DNA of 64,000 bases from Curtobacterium sp. ZW137 (GTDB lineage Bacteria; Actinomycetota; Actinomycetes; Actinomycetales; Microbacteriaceae), in assembly GCF_003762905.1 (NCBI RefSeq), contig NZ_RJKS01000001.1:434001-498000 (forward strand). The letters run 5' to 3'. A program made the position numbers and the translations under genes. The notes under the pieces are model-generated. The model did not search any database. It had not been told where the DNA came from and worked only from the letters and a program-made list of their open reading frames with translations. This document shows positions 20,498 to 29,747 of the stretch, piece after piece; positions within the stretch are counted from its first letter, which is position 1, and each line of letters begins with the position of its first letter.

Positions 20498-22492
20498 GTG
20501 AGCTTGCTCGCCAGCATCACGTCGCCGCGCGACCTGAAGCGTCTCAGTGACGCGCAGATGACGGAACTGTCCGCGGAGATCCGGCGGTTCCTCGTCGCGG
20601 AGGTCGCCAAGACCGGCGGGCACCTCGGGCCCAACCTCGGCGTCGTCGAGCTGACGCTCGCGATGCACCGGGTGTTCGACTCCCCGAACGACCCGTTCGT
20701 CTTCGACACCGGGCACCAGTCGTACGTGCACAAGCTCGTCACCGGGCGGCAGGACTTCTCGCACCTGCGGGAGCGCGGCGGCATCGCCGGGTACCCGCAG
20801 CGGAGCGAGTCCGAGCACGACATCGTCGAGTCCTCGCACGCGTCCTCATCGCTGTCCTGGGCGGACGGGATCTCCCGGGCCTTCCGGCAGACCGGCCAGT
20901 CCGGACGCACCGTCGTCGCGGTCGTCGGCGACGGCGCGCTCACCGGCGGGATGACGTGGGAGGCGCTCAACAACATCTCCGACGACAACGACCGTCGCCT
21001 CGTGATCGTCGTCAACGACAACGGGCGCTCGTACGCCCCGACGATCGGCGGGATGGCCCGGTACCTCAACTCGGTGCGGACGCGCCGTGAGTACCGCGCC
21101 CTGTTCGAGAAGACGCAGGCGGTCGCCGCACGGTTCGGTGCACCCGGCCGGGCCGTCTACCGGGGGATGCGCGGCGGGATGCACGGGTTCCTGTCCCGGT
21201 TCACGAACAACGAGGCGCTGTACTCGAACCTCGACGTCAAGTACATCGGCCCGGTGAACGGCCACGACCAGCAGGCGATGGAAGCCGCGCTCCGACAGGC
21301 CAAGGCCTACGGCGCGCCGGTCATCGTGCACGCCATCACGGAGAAGGGCCACGGCTTCGAGCCGGCGCTCCGCGACCAGGCGGACCAGTTCCACGCCGTC
21401 GGGCACATCGACCCCGAGACCGGGGAGTCGCTCGAGACCGCCTCGGGCCCGTCGTGGACCTCGGTGTTCGCGAACTCGCTGGCGGAGCTCGGCGACGAGG
21501 ACCCCAGGATCGTCGCGATCACGGCTGCGATGCTCCGGCCGACCGGGCTGCACCTGTTCCAGCAGCAGCACCCCGAACGCGTCTACGACGTCGGCATCGC
21601 GGAGCAGCACGCCGTGACCACCGCCGCCGGACTCGCCTACGGGGGACTGCACCCCGTCGTCGCGCTGTACGCCACGTTCATCAACCGGGCGTTCGACCAG
21701 GTGCTGATGGACGTGGCGCTGCACCGCGCCGGCGTGACGTTCGTGCTCGACCGCGCCGGGGTGACCGGTCCCGACGGCCCCTCGCACCACGGCATGTGGG
21801 ACCTCGCACTGCTGCAGGTCGTGCCGGGCATCCGGATCGCCGCGCCCCGTGACGCCCCCACGCTGCGGGAGGAGTTCCGCGAAGCCGTGGCGATCGACGA
21901 CGCGCCCACCGTGCTCCGGTGGTCGAAGGGGCAGGTCGGGCCGGACATCCCCGCGCTCCGGCGTCTGTCGGACGGCGTGGACGTGCTGCACGAGTCGGAC
22001 TCGTCCGACGAGGACGTGCTGATCGTGGCCGTCGGGTCCATGGTGCCCGTCGCGCTCGAGGCGGCGGCGCTGCTGGAGTCGCAGGGGATCGGCGTCACCG
22101 TCGTCGACCCGCGGTGGGTGGTGCCGATCCCGGCGTCGCTCATCGAGCTGTCGCGGTCGCACCGGCTCGTGATCACGGTCGAGGACGGCGTGCGCGTCGG
22201 CGGCGTCGGGACGCGGCTGCGGCAGGACCTGCGCGCAGCGGGCGTCGACACCGGGGTGAACGAGCTCGGGCTGCCGGACGAGTTCATCGACCATGCGACG
22301 CGCTCCCAGATCCTCACCGACGTGGGGCTCACGGCGCAGACGATCGCGCGCGACGTCATCGACCAGGTGGTCGGGACGAAGTTGCCGCAGGCGAAGCCCG
22401 CGCGGGCGCGGTCGTCCGCGGGGTCGGCGGGCGCGGGGTCGTCCGCGTCGCCGTCGTCGTCGCCGTCGTCGTCGTCGTCGTCCGAGCGCTAG
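20498..22492 (+). CDS. dxs: 1-deoxy-D-xylulose-5-phosphate synthase
   Basis: A 664-residue thiamine-diphosphate enzyme making DXP from pyruvate and glyceraldehyde-3-phosphate, the first step of the MEP isoprenoid pathway. Motifs are GHQSYVHKLVTGR, the ThDP site GDGALTGGMTWEALNN, ERVYDVGIAEQHAV and DRAGVTGPDGPSHHG. The C-terminal about 25 residues are a Ser-rich low-complexity tail encoded by TCG/CCG repeats, absent from most Dxs. GTG 20498 is chosen because GGAAGGAG precedes it by 6 bases; the in-frame ATG 20483 lacks an RBS. Confidence 0.95.
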   Translation: MSLLASITSPRDLKRLSDAQMTELSAEIRRFLVAEVAKTGGHLGPNLGVVELTLAMHRVFDSPNDPFVFDTGHQSYVHKLVTGRQDFSHLRERGGIAGYPQRSESEHDIVESSHASSSLSWADGISRAFRQTGQSGRTVVAVVGDGALTGGMTWEALNNISDDNDRRLVIVVNDNGRSYAPTIGGMARYLNSVRTRREYRALFEKTQAVAARFGAPGRAVYRGMRGGMHGFLSRFTNNEALYSNLDVKYIGPVNGHDQQAMEAALRQAKAYGAPVIVHAITEKGHGFEPALRDQADQFHAVGHIDPETGESLETASGPSWTSVFANSLAELGDEDPRIVAITAAMLRPTGLHLFQQQHPERVYDVGIAEQHAVTTAAGLAYGGLHPVVALYATFINRAFDQVLMDVALHRAGVTFVLDRAGVTGPDGPSHHGMWDLALLQVVPGIRIAAPRDAPTLREEFREAVAIDDAPTVLRWSKGQVGPDIPALRRLSDGVDVLHESDSSDEDVLIVAVGSMVPVALEAAALLESQGIGVTVVDPRWVVPIPASLIELSRSHRLVITVEDGVRVGGVGTRLRQDLRAAGVDTGVNELGLPDEFIDHATRSQILTDVGLTAQTIARDVIDQVVGTKLPQAKPARARSSAGSAGAGSSASPSSSPSSSSSSER

Positions 22493-22506
22493 CGCGGTTC
22501 GGCGCC

Positions 22507-22566
22507 GCACAACCGAAACCGCCTCGAACCACGGACGTCCGTGGTGCGAGGCGGTTTCGGTTGTGC
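22507..22566. repeat. 60-base palindromic repeat (family P, copy 1)
   Basis: A near-perfect 30+30 palindrome with one mismatch. The outer arms are GCACAACCG/CGGTTGTGC and the core is CCACGGAC/GTCCGTGG. It lies between dxs and fadJ (convergent) and could double as a terminator. Copies 2 and 3 are at 58486 and 58816. Confidence 0.85.
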
Positions 22567-22610
22567 GATGCCAGTCCGCACCAGCGGCGGCGCGGGACCG
22601 GGTGCAGTGA

Positions 22611-24749
22611 TCAGCGGGAGGCGGGGCCGACGATCGCCGGGTCGTGGAACGTGCCGCCGAAGACGCGTTCCGAGGCTCCGGAGCGGTCGAGGTACGGGCT
22701 GATGCCACCGGCCTGGAACGGGTAGCCCGCGCCGAGGATCAGCCCGAGGTCGATCTCCTCCACGTGCTCGACGACGCCGTCCCCGAGCATCCGGTGCAGT
22801 TCGTCCGCGAGGGCGTCCTCGAAGCGCTGCTGCATCGCGGCCGCGTCGACCGGGGAGGCATCGCGGCGCGACGGTGCGACGAGCTTCACGGCAGCGGGGT
22901 CGTACCCGGTCGCGTTGCCCTTCTTGTCGCGCGTCAGGATGTGCCCGAACTCGGCGATCTTCTTCAGCCCGTCGCCGGGGTAGAAGCGCTCCGGCCATGC
23001 GGCGTGGTGCGAGTCGAGCACGTGCGCGCCGACCGGGAGGCCGACGAGCTCGAGCAGCTCGAACGGGGACATCGGCAGCCCGAGGGGCTGTGCGCCGGCG
23101 GCGACGACGTCGAACGGGGTGCCCTCCTCGACGCCGCGCATCGCCTCGCCGAGCACGCGGGCGAGGACCCGGTTCACGACGAAGCCCGGCTGGTCGGCGG
23201 TCACGATCGCCGTCTTCTTCAGGGTCTTCGCGACGGACAGCGCCGTGGCGACGGCCTCGTCGGAGGTCTCGGCGGCGCGGACGACCTCGACGAGGGGCAT
23301 CACGGCGACCGGGTTGAAGAAGTGGAACCCGACGAGTCGTGACGGGTGCTCGAGCACGCTCGCCATCGCTCCCACGGACAAGGACGAGGTGTTCGTCGCG
23401 AGGATCGCGTCCGGCGCGATCACCTTCTCGATGGCCGCGAGGACCGACTGCTTGACGGACATCTCCTCGAACACGGCCTCGATGACCCAGTCGGCGTCGG
23501 CGAAGGCGTCGTACGACACCGAGCCACTGACCAGTGCGGTGATGCGGTTCGCGTCGTCCGGGGACACGCGGCCCTTCTCGAGCAGCTTCGCGACCTCTCC
23601 GTGGATGCGCGCGACACCGGCATCGACGCGGGCCTGGTCCACGTCGGTGATGACGACCGGGACGCCGAGCCGACGGGCGAACAGCAGCGCGAACTGCGAC
23701 GCCATCAGCCCCGCGCCGAGCACGCCGACCTTCGTGATCTTCTTCCCCTCGACGCCCTCCGGTGCACCGACCGGACGCTTCGCGCGCTTCTGCACGAGGT
23801 CGAAGGCGTACATCGACGCCGCGAACTGGTCGCCGGACAGCAGGTCGGCGAGGGCGTCGTCCTCACCGGCGAACCGCTCGTCGAGGGAGCCCGACTTCGC
23901 GGCCGCCACCAGGTCGAGCGCACGGAACGGCGACTTCGGGACGGTACCGATCTTCGATGCGACCTGCGAGCGGGCGACCTTGACGACCGTGCCCCACGCG
24001 GCCTTCTCGAGCATGCCGGGCTCGTTCTTCCGGACGACCTTGGTCCGTCCGGCCACGACGCCGTCGGCCCACGCGACCGCGGACGGCAGGAACGTCACCG
24101 AGGGGATGAGTGCGTCGCCGATGCCCAGCTCGACCGCTGCCGCGCCGTCCATCAGACGGTTGTTCTTGAGCGGGTTCTCGACGATGACCCGGAGCGCCTT
24201 CTCCGGGCCGATGAGGCGGGGGAGCAGGGTCGCACCACCCCAGCCGGGGATGATGCCGAGGAAGACCTCGGGCAGCCCGATGCCCTGCGCGGCGGACGAG
24301 AACACCCGGTAGTCGCAGTGCAGCCCGATCTCGAGGCCGCCGCCGAGCGCGATCCCGTTGATGAACGCGAACGACGGGACACCCAGGTCGCTGAACTTCC
24401 GGAGCGTCGCGTGCCCGAGGGCCGCGAGGTCGTGGGCGACCTCGCGCGACGGTACGGACGCAGCCTGGGACAGGTCGGCCCCGGCGGCGAAGCAGTACTC
24501 CTTGCCGGTGACCGCGACGGCCTGGACGGTGCCGTTCGCCGCTTCGGTCCCCAGGGTGTCGAGCACCCCGGAGAGCTCGATGAGCGTGCGCGGGCCGAGG
24601 GTCGAGGGGCGCTTGTAGTCCTTGCCGTTGTCGAGCGTGATGAGCGCGAGGGTGCCGCCCGAGGGTAGCGCGACGTGCTTGACGTAGGAGTGGGTGACGA
24701 CCTCGTCCTCGGAGAGTGCGAGCAGCTGGTCGTTGTCGACGAGGGTCAT
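22611..24749 (-). CDS. fadJ: 3-hydroxyacyl-CoA dehydrogenase / enoyl-CoA hydratase (fatty acid oxidation alpha subunit)
   Basis: A 712-residue fused beta-oxidation enzyme. Residues about 20-200 are the crotonase domain (CFAAGADLSQA, FINGIALGGGLEIGLHCDYR, GLPEVFLGIIPGWGG). The NAD-binding dehydrogenase starts at KVGVLGAGLMASQFALLFAR and has LATNTSSLSVGAMAS, GFHFFNPVAVMPLVEVV and QPGFVVNRVL. The C-terminal helical domain follows. It hydrates trans-2-enoyl-CoA and oxidises the 3-hydroxyacyl-CoA. ATG 24749 lies 2 bases after the thiolase stop, with GGAAGGCGG inside the thiolase end, so the two form one operon and a trifunctional-type complex. Confidence 0.93.
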   Translation of the reverse strand: MTLVDNDQLLALSEDEVVTHSYVKHVALPSGGTLALITLDNGKDYKRPSTLGPRTLIELSGVLDTLGTEAANGTVQAVAVTGKEYCFAAGADLSQAASVPSREVAHDLAALGHATLRKFSDLGVPSFAFINGIALGGGLEIGLHCDYRVFSSAAQGIGLPEVFLGIIPGWGGATLLPRLIGPEKALRVIVENPLKNNRLMDGAAAVELGIGDALIPSVTFLPSAVAWADGVVAGRTKVVRKNEPGMLEKAAWGTVVKVARSQVASKIGTVPKSPFRALDLVAAAKSGSLDERFAGEDDALADLLSGDQFAASMYAFDLVQKRAKRPVGAPEGVEGKKITKVGVLGAGLMASQFALLFARRLGVPVVITDVDQARVDAGVARIHGEVAKLLEKGRVSPDDANRITALVSGSVSYDAFADADWVIEAVFEEMSVKQSVLAAIEKVIAPDAILATNTSSLSVGAMASVLEHPSRLVGFHFFNPVAVMPLVEVVRAAETSDEAVATALSVAKTLKKTAIVTADQPGFVVNRVLARVLGEAMRGVEEGTPFDVVAAGAQPLGLPMSPFELLELVGLPVGAHVLDSHHAAWPERFYPGDGLKKIAEFGHILTRDKKGNATGYDPAAVKLVAPSRRDASPVDAAAMQQRFEDALADELHRMLGDGVVEHVEEIDLGLILGAGYPFQAGGISPYLDRSGASERVFGGTFHDPAIVGPASR

Positions 24750-24751
24750 GG

Positions 24752-25963
24752 TCAGGCCGCCTTCCGAGCCGCGGACTTGCTGTACGAGGGGTTCTCCCAG
24801 ATGACGGTGCCGCCCTGGCCCAGGCCGATGCACATCGTGGTGATGCCGTACTTGACGTCGGGCCGCTCGGCGAACTGCGCCGCGAGCTGGTTCATCAGGC
24901 GGACGCCACTCGAGGCCAGCGGGTGCCCGACGGCGATCGCACCGCCCCAGGCGTTGACGTTCGGGGAGTCCTGCGCGATGCCGTAGTTGTCCAGGAAGGC
25001 GAGCACCTGCACGGCGAACGCCTCGTTGATCTCGAACAGGCCGATGTCGTCGATCGACAGGCCGGCCTTCGACAGCGCCTTGTCCGTGGCGGGGACCGGG
25101 CCCACGCCCATCACCTCGGGCTCGACGCCGGCGAAGGCGAACGAGACCATGCGCATCTTCGTCGGCAGGCCGTGCTCCGCCGCGCCGGCCGACGACGCCA
25201 GCAGGCTCATCGTCGCGCCGTCGTTGAGTCCGGCGGCGTTGCCGGCGGTGACCCGTCCGTGGGGGCGGAACGGCGTCTTCAACGCGGCCAGGGCCTCCAG
25301 GGTGGTGCCGGGACGCGGCGGCTCGTCGGCCGACACGATGTCCCAGCCTGCTCCGGTGTTGACCTCGACCGGGACGACGTCCGGCTGCAGCTTGCCGGCG
25401 CCCCAGGCGGCGGCGTACCGCTGCTGGGACTGCACGGCGAAGGCGTCGGTGCGGTCCTTCGTGATCGCGGGGAAACGGTCGTGCAGGCGCTCGGCGGTGT
25501 TGCCCATCACGAGCGCGTCGGGAGCGACCATGCGCTCCGCGACGAAGCGCGGGTTGGGGTCGGCGTTGAAGCCCATCGGGTGGCGGCCCATGTGTTCGAC
25601 GCCACCGGCGATGGCGATGTCGGCCGCGCCGAACGCGATCGCACCCGCGAGGGTCGTCACGCTCGTCATGGCGCCGGCGCACATCCGGTCGATGGCGTAC
25701 CCGGGGACGGACTTCGGCAGGCCGGCGAGCATCCCGACGGTGCGGCCGAGGGTGAGGCCCTGGTCGCCCTGCTGCGTGGTGGCCGCCACCGCGACGTCAT
25801 CGACCGCGGCACCGTCGAGCGAGCTGTTCCGGTCGAGCAGGCCACGCATCGCGTGCACGGCGAGGTCGTCGGCGCGGGTCCGCCAGAACACCCCCTTCTC
25901 CCCGGCACGTCCGAACGGTGTCCGCACGCCGTCGACGAAGACGACGTCTGATGGCTTTGGCAA
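24752..25963 (-). CDS. fadA: Acetyl-CoA acyltransferase (thiolase)
   Basis: A thiolase of about 403 residues, the last step of beta-oxidation. The nucleophile Cys is in DRMCAGAMTSVTTLAGAI. The substrate loop is AAGLNDGATMS, NEAFAVQVLAF follows, the catalytic His is in AVGHPLASSGVR and the second Cys in TTMCIGLGQGG. TTG 25963 (MPKPSDVVFVDG) is preceded by GGAGG at 6 bases, so I prefer it; GTG 25984 would add 7 residues. It is the first gene of the thiolase-fadJ operon. Confidence 0.9.
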   Translation of the reverse strand: MPKPSDVVFVDGVRTPFGRAGEKGVFWRTRADDLAVHAMRGLLDRNSSLDGAAVDDVAVAATTQQGDQGLTLGRTVGMLAGLPKSVPGYAIDRMCAGAMTSVTTLAGAIAFGAADIAIAGGVEHMGRHPMGFNADPNPRFVAERMVAPDALVMGNTAERLHDRFPAITKDRTDAFAVQSQQRYAAAWGAGKLQPDVVPVEVNTGAGWDIVSADEPPRPGTTLEALAALKTPFRPHGRVTAGNAAGLNDGATMSLLASSAGAAEHGLPTKMRMVSFAFAGVEPEVMGVGPVPATDKALSKAGLSIDDIGLFEINEAFAVQVLAFLDNYGIAQDSPNVNAWGGAIAVGHPLASSGVRLMNQLAAQFAERPDVKYGITTMCIGLGQGGTVIWENPSYSKSAARKAA

Positions 25964-26096
25964 AGCTGGCCTCCACAGATCCACATCGATCGAGCCGGGC
26001 GATCGGTCCGCCCTGGCCCTGTGTCGGGGCGTACCCCGACGTCCCTCCCGACGCTATGCCCCGCGCCTGGGCGGCAGCACCTCGGTTGGTCGGTTC

Positions 26097-27347
26097 CTAC
26101 GAGACCGCCGGGTCCTCCGCGGAGGAGTCCTGTGCAGCAGCGACAACGGCGGGCGCGGTGAAGGCGGATGCGATGAGGGACGCGGTCGCCTCGACCTGCC
26201 AGGGCCGGGCGTCGAGCGCGACGAGCGCCGCCGCCACGGACTCGTCCGACACGGTCGCCGGGGGCTCCCACGAGATGGTCCGGAGCGTGTCCGGCGTGAG
26301 GAGGTTCTCGAGCGGGATGTCGAGCTCCTCGGCGCGCGCCGTGACCGCGGCTCGTGCGGCCTTGTACCGACGGTCGGCGGCGGGGTTCCGGTCCGCCCAC
26401 GCGCGGGGCGGCGGCAGCGTCGGCTCGCCCTTGCCCCGGAGACGCGGCAGGTCCTCGGTGGTCCGCCCCTCGTCGACGGCGGCCCACCAGCGGTCGAGCT
26501 CGGACCGGCTGGCCCGGCCCGTGAACGCCTTCACCGCGGCGAGGTCCTTGCGGGACTCCGGAGCGGCGGCGGCAGCGGCGACGATGGCCGAGTCCGGGAT
26601 GATCCTGCCCGGAGCGATGTCGGTCTCCTGCGCGAAGGCGTCCCGCGCGGTCCACAGCGATCGGGCGATCGCGAGCGCACGGGTGCCGCGGAGCGCGTGC
26701 ATCCCGGAGAGCCGACGCCAGGGCTCGGCACGAGCGGGCTTCGGGGCGCGGTGCAGCACGGCGTCGAACTCCTGCCGGGCGATCTCGGTCTTGCCCGCCT
26801 CGTCGAGCACGGCGGCGAGGGCGTCGCGGAGGTCCGGCAGCAGCTCGACGTCGAGCGCGGCGTAGACGAGCCAGGACTGCGGCAGCGGTCGGGTCGACCA
26901 GTCCGCCGCGGAGTGCGCCTTCGCGAGCGTGATCCCGAGGAGCTGCTCGACGACGGCGCCGAGGCCCACGCGGGGGAACCCGGCGATCCGCGCGCCGAGC
27001 TCGGTGTCGAAGATCCGAGTTGGGACGAGCCCGACCTCGCGGAGGCAGGGGAGGTCCTGCGACGCGGCGTGGAAGAGCCACTCCTCGTCGACGATCGCGT
27101 CCTGCAGCTCCTGGAACGAGCCGATCGCGATGGGGTCGAACAGGAAGGCGCCGGCGTCGCGCCGGAACACCTGGATCAGGTAGGCGCGCTGCGAGTACCG
27201 GTAGCCGCTGGCGCGCTCGGCGTCGACGGCGACGGGGCCGTGCCCGGCGGCGATCGCCGCGACGGCCTCGAGGTAGTCGTCGCGCGACTCGATCACCTTG
27301 ACCGCGTCGTGCCCTTCTTCGAACGGAACAGTCAGGGCATCAGTCAC
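26097..27347 (-). CDS. RNase D family 3'-5' exonuclease with HRDC domain
   Basis: A 416-residue protein. Exo I is VAVDAERASGYRYSQ (DxE), Exo II is FHAASQDLPCLRE and Exo III is YAALDVELLPDL, so the DEDDy catalytic set is complete. The HRDC domain follows (MHALRGTRALAIARSLWTAR, about 210-285), and the Ala-rich C-terminal region is actinobacterium-specific. It probably trims 3' ends of structured RNAs. The GTG start overlaps the DUF3000 stop by 8 bases. The gap to the thiolase gene holds no gene. Confidence 0.88.
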   Translation of the reverse strand: MTDALTVPFEEGHDAVKVIESRDDYLEAVAAIAAGHGPVAVDAERASGYRYSQRAYLIQVFRRDAGAFLFDPIAIGSFQELQDAIVDEEWLFHAASQDLPCLREVGLVPTRIFDTELGARIAGFPRVGLGAVVEQLLGITLAKAHSAADWSTRPLPQSWLVYAALDVELLPDLRDALAAVLDEAGKTEIARQEFDAVLHRAPKPARAEPWRRLSGMHALRGTRALAIARSLWTARDAFAQETDIAPGRIIPDSAIVAAAAAAPESRKDLAAVKAFTGRASRSELDRWWAAVDEGRTTEDLPRLRGKGEPTLPPPRAWADRNPAADRRYKAARAAVTARAEELDIPLENLLTPDTLRTISWEPPATVSDESVAAALVALDARPWQVEATASLIASAFTAPAVVAAAQDSSAEDPAVS

Positions 27348-27954
27348 GGGCGAGCCTCCTCGGGCCGAGGAGCGTCACACCGTCCGACGACGGCGGCAGT
27401 CCTGCGAGCATGGCGACGATCTCCTCCCACGCCTCGACGTGCGCGACGAGGTCGGCGGCGCCGAGACCGGCGCCGTCCAGGTCGACGACGCGCGGCGTCC
27501 ACGACGCCCGGAGCTCCAGCTGTGCGCCGTCGCCCTGGGCGGCGAGTTCGCCGTAGCCGCGGGAGATGATCTTGGTTGCGGTGCCCGAAGCGTGGTCGTA
27601 CTCGGCGCCGTGCGCGTCGAGCGCGTCCACGAGCCAGCTCCACGTGACGTCGGCGACGAACTCGTCGACCCCGATCTCGGGTTCGAGCGGCGCCTGCGCG
27701 AAGGTCACGATGCGGAACGCCCCGTGCCAGCCCTCGGGCTCGGCGGGGTCGTACAGGGCGATGAACCGGCCGGTCCCCAGGTCCGAGTCGACCCCGTGCT
27801 CCACACCCGACACGTCCGCCGCGAGGGCGATCGAGAAGGGTGCCATGCGGCTCGGGGACGGGATCTCGGTGACCGTCGTCTCGGCGCGGGTCCCGCCCGC
27901 CGCGACGAACGCGCGGAGCTGCGCGAAGGCGTCGGGCTCTCGGGTTTCGGACAC
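27340..27954 (-). CDS. DUF3000 protein
   Basis: A 204-residue soluble protein, starting GTG at 27954. DUF3000 features are PSPSRMAPFSIALAADV, GRFIALYDPAEPEGWHG, VTWSWLVDALDAHGA and the RGYGELAAQGDG..LELRASW region. It is a conserved actinobacterial partner of the RNase D gene; its function is unknown. It is co-transcribed with RNase D (8-base overlap) and divergent from an alpha/beta hydrolase. Confidence 0.85.
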   Translation of the reverse strand: MSETREPDAFAQLRAFVAAGGTRAETTVTEIPSPSRMAPFSIALAADVSGVEHGVDSDLGTGRFIALYDPAEPEGWHGAFRIVTFAQAPLEPEIGVDEFVADVTWSWLVDALDAHGAEYDHASGTATKIISRGYGELAAQGDGAQLELRASWTPRVVDLDGAGLGAADLVAHVEAWEEIVAMLAGLPPSSDGVTLLGPRRLARD

Positions 27955-27977
27955 GAATGCAGACTAGGCTCCGGACC

Positions 27978-29201
27978 ATGTCCCGTTCCGCGCGACCCGC
28001 CGGTGAGCCGGTGCAGGACACCGCACGCTCCGCTGGACTCGTCGCCCTCGGCACCGGGATCGCGGCCGCCGCGGTCGGCACCGCGGTGATCGGTGGCTTC
28101 GTCGCCGCGATCGCCCGGATGGTCGTCACACCGGACCGCAAGCGCACCGAGCGCGTCCCGATCGTGGCCGTCGACACCGGTCGCGGCACCGTCACGCTCG
28201 AGCGGTCGCCGGACACCGAGCTGCAGGGTCGCTACAGCCTCTGGTTCGGCAGCGGCACGGGCCACATGCGCGTCGGCGACGTGATCGGCACCACCGCGAC
28301 GACCGTCACGCGACGCATCATCGCGGTCGACGCCGGCGACCCGACGAACGCCCGCCGTGGCCGTTGGGGTGGCTGGTTCTACCTGACGCCCGGCGAACTC
28401 GACGTCCCGGTCGAGGACGTCGACGTCCCGACCCCGAACGGTCCGGCACCCGCGTGGGTCGTCCGTGCCGACGACCCGGCAGCCCCGTGGGCCGTCCTCG
28501 TCCACGGCCGCGGCGTCACCCGCGCGGAGACCATCCGCGCCGTCCCGGTGTTCCGTGCCGCCGGCTACTCCGTGCTCCTCGCCTCGTGGCGGAACGACGG
28601 CGTCGCGCCGAAGAGTGTCGACGGCCGGTACGGGCTCGGCTCGACCGAGTGGGAAGACGTGGACGCCGCACTCCGCTGGGTCGACGGCCAGGGCGCGACG
28701 AGCGTCGTGCTGATGGGCTGGTCGATGGGCGGCGCGGTGGTGCTCCAGACGCTGTTGCGCTCGGCCTCCGCCCACCTCGTCGACGGCGTGGTGCTGGAGT
28801 CGCCCGTGGTCGACTGGCACGCGGTGCTGAAGTCCCAGGGGCAGGCGCTGAAGCTGCCGAAGATCGTCCGGAAGGTCGCCCAGCGCGTCCTCCGCACCCC
28901 GGTGCTCCACCGGTTCGCCGGCCTGCACCGGCCCGTCGACCTCCGCGAGCTCGACATGGTCGCCCGCGCCGACGAGCTCGACGTGCCGATCCTGCTCCTG
29001 CACAGCGACGACGACGGGTTCGTCCCGTCCGCCGCCTCGCACGACCTGGCGGCCGCCCGCCCGGACCTCGTCCGGCTCGAGGTCGCGCACGGCGCCCGCC
29101 ACACCAAGCTCTGGAACCACGACGCCGACTGGTTCGACGCCCGGATCCTCGCGTGGCTCACCGAGGTGGTCCGGCCGCAGGACCGCGCCGGGGCCCGGTA
29201 G
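27978..29201 (+). CDS. Alpha/beta hydrolase with N-terminal membrane anchor
   Basis: A 407-residue protein. Residues about 15-45 are a hydrophobic anchor (LVALGTGIAAAAVGTAVIGG), then a beta-rich domain. The hydrolase domain has the oxyanion segment VLVHGRGVTRAE, nucleophile elbow GWSMGGAVVL (Ser), acid in LLLHSDDDGFVP and His in AHGARHTKLWNHD. It is probably an esterase facing the envelope; the substrate is unknown. ATG 27978 follows TAGGCTCCGGACC, consistent with leaderless initiation. Confidence 0.8.
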   Translation: MSRSARPAGEPVQDTARSAGLVALGTGIAAAAVGTAVIGGFVAAIARMVVTPDRKRTERVPIVAVDTGRGTVTLERSPDTELQGRYSLWFGSGTGHMRVGDVIGTTATTVTRRIIAVDAGDPTNARRGRWGGWFYLTPGELDVPVEDVDVPTPNGPAPAWVVRADDPAAPWAVLVHGRGVTRAETIRAVPVFRAAGYSVLLASWRNDGVAPKSVDGRYGLGSTEWEDVDAALRWVDGQGATSVVLMGWSMGGAVVLQTLLRSASAHLVDGVVLESPVVDWHAVLKSQGQALKLPKIVRKVAQRVLRTPVLHRFAGLHRPVDLRELDMVARADELDVPILLLHSDDDGFVPSAASHDLAAARPDLVRLEVAHGARHTKLWNHDADWFDARILAWLTEVVRPQDRAGAR

Positions 29202-29215
29202 TCCACCACACGACC

Positions 29216-29255
29216 GACGGGAGGCCCGGTGCCAGCTGGCACCGGGCCTCCCGTC
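29216..29255. terminator. Bidirectional hairpin terminator (family T)
   Basis: The same palindrome as at 14883, between the convergent alpha/beta hydrolase and sufE genes. Confidence 0.75.
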
Positions 29256-29270
29256 GATCTGCCGGTGCGT

Positions 29271-29747
29271 CTACCGCACCGCCACCAGCGCGTGCACCTG
29301 TCGCTGCACGCGACCGAGCATGCCGACCATCCCGCGGATCCGCAGGGGGCTGACCGCCTCGGACAGGCCGAGCGTCAGCGGGTAGTCGGACGGCACCGCG
29401 AGCACCTGGTCGGCGGTCAGACCGGACAGGCCCTGCGCCAGGATCGAGGCGAAGCCGCGGGTGGTCGGCGCCTCGCGCGGGGCCGTTGCGTGCATCCGGA
29501 CCACGTCCGGGGCGTCGCCGTCCGCGCCGAGCGTCACCGTGATGAAGACGGGGGACTGGCACTCCTCGACGCGTTCGAGTTCGTCCTCGTGTCCACGGAG
29601 CCGCTCCGGCAGCGCCGGGAGCTCGTTCGAGAACTCGAGGAGCAGCTGCAGACGGTCGGGGTGGGACAGCTCGAGGAAGTCGTCGCGGATCTCCGCGAGG
29701 GCCCGGGGGAGGGTCGTCGCGTCGTGCTGGGAGGTCGTGTCGCTCAT
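29271..29747 (-). CDS. sufE: SufE family sulfur acceptor protein
   Basis: A 158-residue SufE-like protein. The persulfide-accepting Cys63 is in [12 protein letters not shown]. The fold signatures [41 protein letters not shown] and [12 protein letters not shown] are present. It would take sulfur from a cysteine desulfurase for Fe-S assembly. It is coupled to the preceding sulfurtransferase gene by a 4-base overlap, an arrangement common in actinobacteria. Confidence 0.9.
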   Translation of the reverse strand: MSDTTSQHDATTLPRALAEIRDDFLELSHPDRLQLLLEFSNELPALPERLRGHEDELERVEECQSPVFITVTLGADGDAPDVVRMHATAPREAPTTRGFASILAQGLSGLTADQVLAVPSDYPLTLGLSEAVSPLRIRGMVGMLGRVQRQVHALVAVR

